Source of the DNA: an uncultured Desulfurobacterium sp.
GTDB taxonomy: Bacteria > Aquificota > Aquificia > Desulfurobacteriales > Desulfurobacteriaceae
Assembly (NCBI GenBank): GCA_913055135.1
Contig: CAJXJV010000001.1
Location: 1-27,218 of the forward strand
DNA: 27,218 nucleotides
Direction: 5' to 3'
Position numbers and translations under genes: made by a program. The notes beneath the pieces are model-generated. The model ran no database searches and was not told the origin of the DNA. It saw nothing but the letters and a program-made list of their open reading frames with translations. Below are positions 1-6,911 of this stretch, in pieces (the first letter of the stretch is position 1; every line of letters starts with the position of its first letter).

Positions 1-695
1 TTTTTTTCCTCTAATTCTCTCTTCTTGGCGAGAAGTTTTTCGATTAGTTTGGATGCTTTCTCAGCAGTAATGGTTTCGATATTGACTTTGATGGTTGCTC
101 CGGTCTCTTCGGCAAGCTTCTTTATAAGAGCAATCTGCTTTTCGCTTGCCTTGTTGTTACCGTTACTTTTCTTCTTATCTTTGAATAGTTCGTGTAGCTC
201 TCCTCTATAGGCTTTTCTTCCTATTGAGTATAGAGAGAGAGCCTTCTGTATAGCGTCTGTAACAGAACCTTTTAGTGAATCTCCGGGAGTGTAATTCTCA
301 CTCCCTCCGAAAACTTCTTTAGCTGTGGATGGGTCTATGATCCACAGTCTAATCCTTACATAGGAGAGATAACGAGTTTGAATCTCTCCTTTTTTCTTAA
401 TTTCAACCGGGGTAACATTGTAGTCTAATACCTGATAACCCCAGTTGTTAGCACCCACTACTTTGTTGAGGGCATCGATAACTGATTGAGGTTTGTATCC
501 ATATAGTGTTCTACCACCACGTGCAGGAACTTCCTGAATACCAGAAGTTCCTTCTTTGTCCAAAATCTCATCGATTCGCTGGACTATCTCATTCCAGTAG
601 TCAAGTCCAGTAAATAGTTCTGCTTTCATGGTTTCGGCTTTCATGGTTGCCTCCTGTGTAATGGTTTTTTGGTTTTCAATGGTTTCTACTGCCAT
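1..695 (-). CDS. Rad52-family single-strand annealing protein (partial)
   Basis: The visible 231 codons, open at the left edge, read as a Rad52/Rad22-type single-strand annealing protein, which in phages and mobile elements pairs complementary ssDNA during recombination. Seen in the sequence: a GYKPQSVIDALNKVVGANNW stretch (compare the Rad52 pattern of a YxxxxYVIExLNxxFGxxNW segment) near residues 66-85, then the hallmark KGSVTDAIQKALSLYSIG near 143-158, and a C-terminal SEKQIALIKKLAEE segment that is common in phage annealing proteins. Two in-frame starts are possible: ATG at 695 behind AAGGGAGGTG, and ATG at 644 behind AGGAGG six bases upstream; both sites are strong, so two isoforms differing by 17 residues are conceivable. 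It is read away from the 696-1136 non-coding stretch. If the element is circular, this gene may lie near the ssb gene at the other edge. I am confident of the family, less of the start. Confidence 0.82.
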   Translation of the reverse strand, partial: MAVETIENQKTITQEATMKAETMKAELFTGLDYWNEIVQRIDEILDKEGTSGIQEVPARGGRTLYGYKPQSVIDALNKVVGANNWGYQVLDYNVTPVEIKKKGEIQTRYLSYVRIRLWIIDPSTAKEVFGGSENYTPGDSLKGSVTDAIQKALSLYSIGRKAYRGELHELFKDKKKSNGNNKASEKQIALIKKLAEETGATIKVNIETITAEKASKLIEKLLAKKRELEEK

Positions 696-730
696 GGCAC
701 ACCTCCCTTAATGGATTATGGTTTAAGAAG

Positions 731-1063
731 TTAATGGTTAAAAAGCAAAGAAAGAAGTAAGTAAGAAAAAAAGGAATAAGGAAAAAGGAAAATGCACCTT
801 TCGGCTTCCTGTTTACCCGCCTGCCATAGGCATACGCCCGTAGGCACAGCGGAGCCTTTTTGGGATATGGAAAATCCCTCAGGCTACTCCCTTTTTCCTT
901 ATTCCTGGATTTTTTTGATATTAATGGAGGGACCTTTAGGAGTGTGTATTGGAATGAAGATTACAATGAAAGAAGGGGAGGGAGAGGAGATTGCCCTCGC
1001 TCGAAGGAGGGCTAAAGGTGGGATATATGTCAACTACGCCTTCCTTTAATGGATAAAAAGCAA
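731..1063 (+). repeat. 18-base direct repeat pair flanking the structured element
   Basis: TTAATGGTTAAAAAGCAA at 731-748 and TTAATGGATAAAAAGCAA at 1046-1063 match at 17 of 18 bases and lie 315 bases apart, one on each side of the inverted-repeat element. They could be protein-binding sites, duplicated promoter parts, or the scar of an insertion; the sequence does not decide. Confidence 0.5.
766..918. ncRNA. Candidate structured RNA or two-way terminator with GC-rich core
   Basis: A perfect 17-base inverted repeat, AGGAATAAGGAAAAAGG at 773-789 and its complement at 890-906, closes a roughly 100-base interior that is far richer in GC than its surroundings. A-runs before the left arm and T-runs after the right arm extend the symmetry, so a U-run follows the stem whichever strand is transcribed. 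Inside, GGGAT/ATCCC pairs around 859-875 within an outer GCCT/AGGC pair, and GGCTtCC pairs with GGAGCC around a further GC-rich arm (TGCC/GGCA). In AT-rich thermophiles, GC-rich islands outside genes often mark structured RNAs; that is general knowledge, and its use here is inference. I do not recognise a known RNA family. A strong bidirectional terminator is the simpler alternative. Confidence 0.4.
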
Positions 1064-1136
1064 GTTAGAATATTATTTCCAAGTTATGAAACTGCTCTAA
1101 TGGTTCTAACAATCCTTATTTAACTTTCAAAGACCG

Positions 1137-1904
1137 TTATCCTAATAATAGTAATAACTTGATGGCATTTTTGTCAAGGGGAATTTGTACCCTCTCTATG
1201 CCTATAAATGCTTTTCCGTTTCTATTAAAGCTCTTAATGTTTCTGAATGCGAATGGTCTCACTTCCCAGGTATTGGGAAATTCTTCAAGAGAACCCCAGA
1301 GTAAGAATCTCTCATAGAAGGAAAGAGTATGAGAGTAACCTGTGGAAGTTGTTACGGTAACTCTGTCATTCTTCCGTTGAAATATAGCAAACTCTTCATT
1401 ATTACCTTTTAGAGCTACGCTACCGTTGAGGGTTTTTGCTATTCCTTTAAACAAAGCTTTCAGTGCAAGGTCATTAAGTAAAATTCGGCTCCTCTTTCTG
1501 TTTTCTCCATCTGTGAACATTAATGCAGCTGGTTCTTCCTTGGAGTTAGGTTTATAGAGCTCTATGCTCTTCCTACCGTCACGGATTCTGCACATTCTTA
1601 AAGGCTCATATTTCTGAAGTATTTCTTCGGGAATTCCTTCCCTTTCTCCTTTTGCAAGCTTCTGAGCCAATTCTTCATCTACTTCCACATATTTCTTTAT
1701 GAAATCTGGATTACTGTTATTTTGTCTGGTAAGATGAAATGCTGTTTCAAGTAGGGGAATCCAGTTTTGTATCCTGATAGTTCCCTGAAATCGGGACCAT
1801 CCTTCGGGGTCGTTTTTTACGGCAGAGACTACGTAGCACTCAGCTTCTATCTGATTGGGGTTTAGGGTAACGTTTCCACCCTCAAAAGAGAGCTTAATTG
1901 CCAT
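1137..1904 (-). CDS. Unknown 255-residue soluble protein
   Basis: I do not recognise this protein. It has no signal peptide, no membrane segment and no motif I can assign. The N-terminus (MAIKLSFEGGNVTLNPNQIE) looks beta-rich, the middle is charged (residues about 75-130), and the C-terminal third has alternating hydrophobic residues ending in a leucine run, LLLLLG. The start is well supported: GGAGG lies eight bases before the ATG, and the previous gene ends 12 bases upstream. It is the last gene of the five-gene minus-strand operon that begins with the RHH gene at 3236, so it is probably expressed with two membrane proteins. Its position near transfer and recombination genes says it is plasmid cargo or an accessory function; nothing more specific is supported. 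Confidence 0.75.
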   Translation of the reverse strand: MAIKLSFEGGNVTLNPNQIEAECYVVSAVKNDPEGWSRFQGTIRIQNWIPLLETAFHLTRQNNSNPDFIKKYVEVDEELAQKLAKGEREGIPEEILQKYEPLRMCRIRDGRKSIELYKPNSKEEPAALMFTDGENRKRSRILLNDLALKALFKGIAKTLNGSVALKGNNEEFAIFQRKNDRVTVTTSTGYSHTLSFYERFLLWGSLEEFPNTWEVRPFAFRNIKSFNRNGKAFIGIERVQIPLDKNAIKLLLLLG

Positions 1905-1916
1905 AGTTCAGACCTC

Positions 1917-2195
1917 CTAATGGTTTTTTGAAGTTTGTGATTCTAAGGCTTTCCCAATTGTGTAAAAGAATCCAAAAAATCCGCATAGAGCTCCTGAATA
2001 AATGACTAACTTAGTTATATCTATTAGCTGCCATAAGCCTACAGTCAAAGAGGGAACCTGCATCAGACAGATGCCTCCTCCAGCGTCTATACACGTAGGA
2101 AGGCTGTCACGCCATGTATCTAATAGAGGAACCGAGAAGAAAGGTAACGCTATAAGAAATGCGAAAATTGGAAGCAGAAGACGAGCACTATACAT
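1917..2195 (-). CDS. Small two-pass membrane protein, unknown
   Basis: A 92-residue protein with two hydrophobic segments: residues about 5-24 (LLLPIFAFLIALPFFSVPLL) and about 60-82. Between them lies a hydrophilic loop with two cysteines six residues apart (CIDAGGGIC), which could form a disulfide if the loop is outside the cytoplasm. AAGGAGG sits four bases before the ATG. The gene follows the 47-residue peptide gene by nine bases and precedes the 255-residue gene by 12 bases, so the three are surely co-transcribed. The first segment could be a signal peptide rather than an anchor. Small membrane proteins next to transfer genes are sometimes entry-exclusion or mating-pore accessories, but no homology is visible and I give no function. 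Confidence 0.75.
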   Translation of the reverse strand: MYSARLLLPIFAFLIALPFFSVPLLDTWRDSLPTCIDAGGGICLMQVPSLTVGLWQLIDITKLVIYSGALCGFFGFFYTIGKALESQTSKNH

Positions 2196-2204
2196 CTTTC
2201 CTCC

Positions 2205-2348
2205 TTATTCGTTGAACTCGATCCACTTTTCCCATTCTTCCGTAACTTCAGCAAGCTCTTCTTCTTTAGCCTTTAGCCACATTCTTTCAAGCTCTTCAAG
2301 TTCAAGTGTTCTTTTCCACATTTCTTCAAGTGTTCTAATTTCTTCCAT
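2205..2348 (-). CDS. 47-residue charged coiled-coil peptide, Trp-rich
   Basis: A short gene with every sign of being real: AAAGGAG six bases before the ATG, tight packing (nine bases to the next gene), and a biased composition. The peptide runs MEEIRTLEEMWKRTLELEEL and onward, nearly all Glu, Leu, Lys, Arg and Trp (four Trp in 47 residues), with a partly repeated LEEMWK/LERMWLK unit, so it should be one amphipathic helix or coiled coil. At DNA level AGAACACTTGAA occurs twice in its first half, hinting at an internal duplication. It has no membrane segment. It could partner one of the membrane proteins beside it. Function unknown. Confidence 0.65.
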   Translation of the reverse strand: MEEIRTLEEMWKRTLELEELERMWLKAKEEELAEVTEEWEKWIEFNE

Positions 2349-2380
2349 CTTAGGCTCCTTTTCGTAAAACTTTGTCTTCA

Positions 2381-3040
2381 CTATTCATTATGAACAGTTG
2401 TGTCATAACCGTAGTAGTAAGTCCTATAAGGTTCTACTCCAGCAGCTGCTAAACTGAGTCCGCTTTCGTCCTCGTCGTCTTCATTGGGAAAATGGACATT
2501 GCTTTCATTTGCCTCAACAGTAACTTTAAACTCTCCCGGACTCGGTATTTCCTCAATTGAGAAGAAGAGAGATAGAAGAATACCGGGAGAGATGACCAGT
2601 CCCAGCAGTAGCCATCCAAACAGCTTTTCTTCGTAAAACTTTGGGATCTGGCAGAATCCAAAAGCCCAACAAGCCAAATATACGGACACTAAACCGATTG
2701 CAGTTGCTATCAAACTTTTTATTAAGGACTTCCATTTAAAGCGACTGGCTTCTTTCTCGAATTTTTTCCACTTTTCCTTGAACTCCTTAAAGCTTTCAAG
2801 AGTTTTCTGATTGATCATCACCTTCCCATGCTGGATAGCTCCTACTACCAGGTTCCCATCTTGTGAGTTCACAACAATCCTATCTTCCATGTCCTTTTCT
2901 TTCTCTTTCCATTCCTCCAGTTTTTCCGCATGCTTTTTGATGAATTCATTCCTCTTTGCGAACATCCCTAAACTTGTGAATAAAGCCAGACAACCGTACA
3001 TTCCAACTATGGCAATGGATGCTGCTCTTTCAAGTTCCAT
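2381..3040 (-). CDS. Membrane protein with cytoplasmic helical domain, unknown
   Basis: A protein of 219 residues starting at ATG 3040. I prefer this over a TTG two codons upstream because AGAGG lies six bases before the ATG. Hydrophobic segments lie at about residues 7-27, 110-132 and 140-160. A long Lys/Glu helical stretch (about 30-105) lies between the first two, and a tail follows the last with an acidic patch (NEDDEDESG) and a tyrosine-rich end (YRTYYYGY). The stop of the RHH gene is 13 bases upstream. This layout, two helical hairpins around a charged soluble domain, suggests an inner-membrane protein with a substantial cytoplasmic part. No family is recognised. It shares an operon with three other unknown genes and the RHH regulator. 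Confidence 0.72.
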   Translation of the reverse strand: MELERAASIAIVGMYGCLALFTSLGMFAKRNEFIKKHAEKLEEWKEKEKDMEDRIVVNSQDGNLVVGAIQHGKVMINQKTLESFKEFKEKWKKFEKEASRFKWKSLIKSLIATAIGLVSVYLACWAFGFCQIPKFYEEKLFGWLLLGLVISPGILLSLFFSIEEIPSPGEFKVTVEANESNVHFPNEDDEDESGLSLAAAGVEPYRTYYYGYDTTVHNE

Positions 3041-3053
3041 CTTCAACCTCTAA

Positions 3054-3236
3054 TCAGAGTTTCCCTCTTTCCTCCAGGTATCTAAGAATCCATTCTTCAA
3101 TGAGCTCGGTTTTGCTCTTGTATCTGTGATCCTCTTTCAGGGCTTCTTCTAACAGCTTTAGTAAATCGGGATTAATTCTTATACTTAAAGTCTTAGTTCT
3201 ATTTCTTAACAACCTTGCTATCTCGCTTTTTTTCAA
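3054..3236 (-). CDS. Ribbon-helix-helix DNA-binding protein
   Basis: A 60-residue protein with the ribbon-helix-helix pattern: a short strand (TKTLSIRINPDLL, residues about 14-26), then two helices (LKLLEEALKE and KTELIEEWILRYLEE) separated by a turn (DHRYKS). RHH proteins of the CopG/Arc type bind operators as dimers through the strand and often repress their own operon. The start codon is TTG at 3236 with AAGGAGG four bases upstream; no ATG is available. Directly upstream is a good promoter whose -35 overlaps a short palindrome (3285-3296), which fits autoregulation. It heads the five-gene unknown operon. An antitoxin role is possible, but the downstream genes do not look like a known toxin. 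Confidence 0.8.
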   Translation of the reverse strand: MKKSEIARLLRNRTKTLSIRINPDLLKLLEEALKEDHRYKSKTELIEEWILRYLEERGKL

Positions 3237-3268
3237 TTTGCCTCCTTAATTTCCAGTGTTTACTCTTT

Positions 3269-3297
3269 AATATAAAAAATCCGATTACAAATGTAAA
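3269..3297 (-). promoter_or_regulatory. Promoter and overlapping operator of the RHH-led operon
   Basis: On the minus strand TTTACA (3297-3292) and TATATT (3274-3269) are separated by exactly 17 bases, close to the sigma-70 consensus. The palindrome TTACA-AA-TGTAA (3285-3296) covers the -35 element, and a further ATGTAA lies just upstream, so a repressor bound here would block polymerase. The RHH protein encoded 33 bases downstream is the natural candidate. Confidence 0.65.
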
Positions 3298-3322
3298 GAT
3301 GTAACGTCATACAAATTGTGGA

Positions 3323-6300
3323 CTAATTATCCTTCCTGTAGTTGGGCAAGTTATCGCTTCCTATGTGAAGAGAACCTATCTCAAGCCACCCAGGTGTACG
3401 TCCTTCATTTATGAGCCTGTCAGCGTCATCTCTATTCAAAATGAAAACTTGAGGTTTGTTTTGTTGTCCTTTTGCTACTATGGTGTAGGTACTGACATCT
3501 ACTCCTCGAGATGATGCCATTGCCTCTTCAGGAGTTAGATTGCCATCGTGCATTTCTTTTATTATTTCAAAAGTGTACCCTCCCCTCTGGATTATACCCA
3601 CTTCTCCTATACTAAGTTCGTCCAGAGAGTTTATCTGTTTTACTTGTCCTTCTCTTTCAGCCTTAGCTATCTTTTGGAGTTCCGTTTTGGCATAAGAATA
3701 GTTATCGTAGGCAATGATTGCTCCTTCAGCCAGAAGAGCTGTTGTTACGAGTCCAACGGGTGTCTTAACAAAGTTGAGAACGTTCTTTCCTGCTTCTTTA
3801 GCCATTTCTCCTAATTTTTCTACTCCCTCTTTATCGAGTAAGGATAAGCCTGAGGCTACAGATGAACTACCCCAAGCTATTTTTTCTAATGTTCCTGTGT
3901 TTTCCCAAAGTAGCTCAGCCCTATTTGTTGTTAAAAGATGTTTTGCTTCTTCCGGGGATAGATTCCATACCTTCTGTTTCATTTCGCTAAAGTCTCTAAG
4001 GTTATTAGGAGTAATGTTGCCTTTCCCTGAATGGATTCTTCCACTTGTAACTCTGTAACTTCCTTCAAACTGTCTTTCCATAGAATCGAATTCTCTCTGC
4101 AAGTTAGAGTGAAGATTATCGGCGACTCCTGATTCTATAGCTTTATTTTCAATTTCCTTTTTCTTGCGTGAGTAGAAATCTTTTGGATTAATGTTCTGAT
4201 GATTTTTGAATCTTTCAGTGATTTTCTCTGTGAGACCTTTGTTATCTATGCGATATTTCTTTGTGTAATCTTCAGAAAATTCAGTTGCAAGGGTTTCAAA
4301 ATTTAAAGGATAAAGAACAGCCATCTTGTTAAGGTTTTCGTGTGCTGCTTCCAGGGAAAGTCCAGTTTTTCTTGCGTACCACTCTATAAATCGCTGGCTG
4401 AGGTCTATAGAGAAACTACTTCCTTTTTCTGCAAGTAATTGTTCCTGTTCTTCATAGCTTTGGAGCTTGTGAAGAGATGAAGCCACCTTCTCCGAATAAG
4501 AACGGGTTTCAGAAAGGTCAATGCTTTTACCTTCTTGCTCCTGATAGCTACTTGCAAGAGAATGAGCTATACTGTCGTTCATTGAAAGTTTATGAATTGC
4601 TGAAAGTGCTTTTTCGTAACCTTTAGACTCAGCAAAGTCAGAAATTTCTTTAGTTGCTTTAGTTAGTATTCCAGCCTTTTCTTTGGTTACTTTAACTGTA
4701 TCTCCCAGAGATGGATCTATGAGGTTTAGTAATTTCCTGATATTACCTTTCTTTGCAGCTTCAGTAAACGCCTTCCTGAAGTTGGCGTCAAACTGGAGTT
4801 TCGCAGCTAAGTCATTTGTAATTCTTGTTGCTGTTTGCTTATCTACTCCTAATGCATTTTGCAGGTCGTCTCTAATTTGCTTCATTTCTTTAAGACTTTC
4901 AATTTCAGAAGATTCAAGGATTCCGGAATATGTCTTTCCATCTCTATATTGGTCAAGGACTGCCTCTTCAAACTTAGTGAATTCTCTATAGCCAGCCTGG
5001 GTGCTCACGCTATTTTCCGTAGTAAGGCTACTGAGCTCCTGGTAAGTTTGGCTTAATCTTTGCGAAATTGCCTTTCTATAATTATCAGAAAGTTGACTTT
5101 GGAATAGATTTCCATCAAATCTCTTTTGGAAACTTTGGGTAGCTACTCCTCCATCAAGAGTTGGTTTCTGTGTAATCACTCCGTAAGGAGTTGCATAAGC
5201 TTTAATTCCTTTAGTCAGAGCTCCTGTTTGCATCATCCCTTCTATTGATCCATCATGGGACCTGTAAGTTGCAGTTCCAGCTCCAGCTTCCATCGACGCA
5301 GAACTAATTCCCTGCATATATGAACCTGCAACCACACTTTCGCTAAATCCTGCCACTGCGGTTCCATAAGAAAGGGACATAGAAGTTGGATTCGCAAAGA
5401 GAGAGGAGCGTATCTTGAAACCTTCTCCTATTTTACCTGTCAGGTCATAACCTACCTTTTCTGCAGTGGAAGCCTTTATTCCCTCTTCTGCCGTCACTCC
5501 CCCACTAAATCTTGACATCACGCTTTGACCAAGTGAAGCTACTACGTATTCACTACCTTTTAGAAGAAGCCAGGCTATTCCTGGAATGGAGAAGAAACCG
5601 ATAATACCAGCAATGGCAACGCTATCCTCTATAGTTGTTAGAGCCTTGCCTACTGAATTGATTGTTAGTCCATTCGTTCCTGCAAGGGAAAAAGTTGATT
5701 GAAGCTTATATATAGCAGCAACTTTTGTAATTGCATCTACAACTGCAAAAGCTGGATTGAAGAATGAAACCCATGCCGAGAGCTCTACATATCTCCTAAA
5801 CGCTTCCACGGAAGAACCTGATACAGGAAGAAGGAAGAGAAATGCTATAGTTGAAGAGGCGATAATTATCAGGAAGTTCATTACATTTGCAAATTCAGGA
5901 ACCAAATCTTTGGCAAGTTCTCCAAGTGCTTTTGCTGAAAAATTAGTTTTGGCTTTTTCCTCTCCAGCAAGGTAAGAAGCAAGGATCTCCCTATTGAACT
6001 CCTCTGAATCAGAAGCATAGGATACTACGGCTTTCTTTAGAGCATTCAACGTTGCTGATTGAGCTATAAGAGACTGAACAGAATAAGAAGCTGAAGTAAG
6101 TGCATTTACAGAAGCCAAAAATTTGTTGGATAACTCTGTGTAGTCACTAAAGCCAATGAGGTTAGGACTTGATACAACTGTACTTATGAAATTTTCAATT
6201 TTTGGTTTCAGAACACTGTCATAAAACTCATCACAATACCACTTTACGCCATCATAGGACATTATGAGTTTAAGAGGAACCTTTAGCTTTCCAGTGTAGA

Positions 6301-6901
6301 AAAGGTCTTTTTCCTTAACGAAGTCTGTCAGCTGACTTTCGTCCATTGTAGCAATATAAGGAATCAGACATTGTTCATTGTAAGCTTTCCATATCCTTGA
6401 CGTTTCAACAATTTCATCGGTTGTAATTTCTTTTGTTGAAAGGAAATAATCAAAAGCTCCCAAATAACCAACCTTTTGATAATCAATATCTGAAACATAG
6501 GCATTGCTTGCACCGTAAACTATTACGGTTCCAGTGTGAAATGCATTATCTATAAGATTAGTAAGTGTATAGCTCAAAGTACTGAAAAGGCTACTTACAA
6601 TAGCAACTCCAAACGGAACATCTGTTACCAGGTAGCTCTGACCTAACTTGGTATCGATAATATTTACATTCACTCGTGCAGAATAGAAACCATTGAAAAA
6701 GAAGAAAGAAACCAAAAGCCAGCTTGTGAGCATGTTCTTTTTAAACATAGCCTGAAGTGTCCATATAACGATTCCCCAGAGGAGAGCAACCTTAAGGGCG
6801 TTCTTAAATGATGCATCTCCAAGTATAAGAACGATTCCCTTGAAAGCTTGAGAGATAAAGGGCAATCCTCCAACTGTATAAACATCAAAAGTAAGAGCCA
6901 C
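3323..6901 (-). CDS. traG: TraG-like mating-pair stabilisation protein
   Basis: At 1192 residues this is a TraG-family inner-membrane protein of F-type conjugation, needed for pilus assembly and mating-pair stabilisation. The N-terminal TraG domain is clear: a first hydrophobic block (about 17-75) is followed by the family pattern around IIDTKLGQSYLVTDVPFGV (81-99), where F TraG has a matching IIDxxxxxxVYRVDNVPVG segment. More membrane segments lie near 338-362, 370-392 and 425-448. The long C-terminal half is mostly helical and soluble, as in F TraG, but the protein is longer than F TraG (about 940). A late hydrophobic stretch lies near 1050. The start is GTG at 6901 behind GGAGG; reading from there matches the family N-terminus. 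traH ends 10 bases upstream, giving the order traF-traH-traG. Confidence 0.92.
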   Translation of the reverse strand: MALTFDVYTVGGLPFISQAFKGIVLILGDASFKNALKVALLWGIVIWTLQAMFKKNMLTSWLLVSFFFFNGFYSARVNVNIIDTKLGQSYLVTDVPFGVAIVSSLFSTLSYTLTNLIDNAFHTGTVIVYGASNAYVSDIDYQKVGYLGAFDYFLSTKEITTDEIVETSRIWKAYNEQCLIPYIATMDESQLTDFVKEKDLFYTGKLKVPLKLIMSYDGVKWYCDEFYDSVLKPKIENFISTVVSSPNLIGFSDYTELSNKFLASVNALTSASYSVQSLIAQSATLNALKKAVVSYASDSEEFNREILASYLAGEEKAKTNFSAKALGELAKDLVPEFANVMNFLIIIASSTIAFLFLLPVSGSSVEAFRRYVELSAWVSFFNPAFAVVDAITKVAAIYKLQSTFSLAGTNGLTINSVGKALTTIEDSVAIAGIIGFFSIPGIAWLLLKGSEYVVASLGQSVMSRFSGGVTAEEGIKASTAEKVGYDLTGKIGEGFKIRSSLFANPTSMSLSYGTAVAGFSESVVAGSYMQGISSASMEAGAGTATYRSHDGSIEGMMQTGALTKGIKAYATPYGVITQKPTLDGGVATQSFQKRFDGNLFQSQLSDNYRKAISQRLSQTYQELSSLTTENSVSTQAGYREFTKFEEAVLDQYRDGKTYSGILESSEIESLKEMKQIRDDLQNALGVDKQTATRITNDLAAKLQFDANFRKAFTEAAKKGNIRKLLNLIDPSLGDTVKVTKEKAGILTKATKEISDFAESKGYEKALSAIHKLSMNDSIAHSLASSYQEQEGKSIDLSETRSYSEKVASSLHKLQSYEEQEQLLAEKGSSFSIDLSQRFIEWYARKTGLSLEAAHENLNKMAVLYPLNFETLATEFSEDYTKKYRIDNKGLTEKITERFKNHQNINPKDFYSRKKKEIENKAIESGVADNLHSNLQREFDSMERQFEGSYRVTSGRIHSGKGNITPNNLRDFSEMKQKVWNLSPEEAKHLLTTNRAELLWENTGTLEKIAWGSSSVASGLSLLDKEGVEKLGEMAKEAGKNVLNFVKTPVGLVTTALLAEGAIIAYDNYSYAKTELQKIAKAEREGQVKQINSLDELSIGEVGIIQRGGYTFEIIKEMHDGNLTPEEAMASSRGVDVSTYTIVAKGQQNKPQVFILNRDDADRLINEGRTPGWLEIGSLHIGSDNLPNYRKDN

Positions 6902-6911
6902 TACTTCCTCC

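Larger units (their letters stand above)
696..1136. other. Gene-poor stretch with structured element and repeats
   Basis: This 441-base stretch separates the annealing-protein gene from the unknown operon. It holds a long inverted repeat with a GC-rich interior (766-918), a pair of 18-base direct repeats (731-748 and 1046-1063), a purine-rich run around 960-1010, a hairpin GCCCTC/GAGGGC at 993-1012, and a 7-base inverted repeat GTTAGAA/TTCTAAC at 1064-1070 and 1104-1110. The word TAATGG recurs here at 709, 732, 922, 1047 and 1098. A plus-strand open frame (792-1049) crosses the structured element but has no convincing ribosome site or protein-like composition, so I do not call it. Confidence 0.5.

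Noticed and set aside
25..210. Plus-strand open frame at the left edge
   Set aside because: It lies opposite the well-supported annealing-protein gene and reads as a shadow of it.
993..1012. GCCCTC/GAGGGC hairpin as an intrinsic terminator
   Set aside because: No T-run follows on either strand.
792..1049. 85-codon plus-strand open frame, or its shorter form from ATG 954 (31 residues)
   Set aside because: It runs through the GC-rich inverted-repeat element, has no ribosome site at proper spacing, and its product has an unnatural composition.
3054..3236. RHH gene as antitoxin of a toxin-antitoxin pair
   Set aside because: The next gene is a membrane protein of 219 residues with no toxin features; a regulator is the simpler reading.
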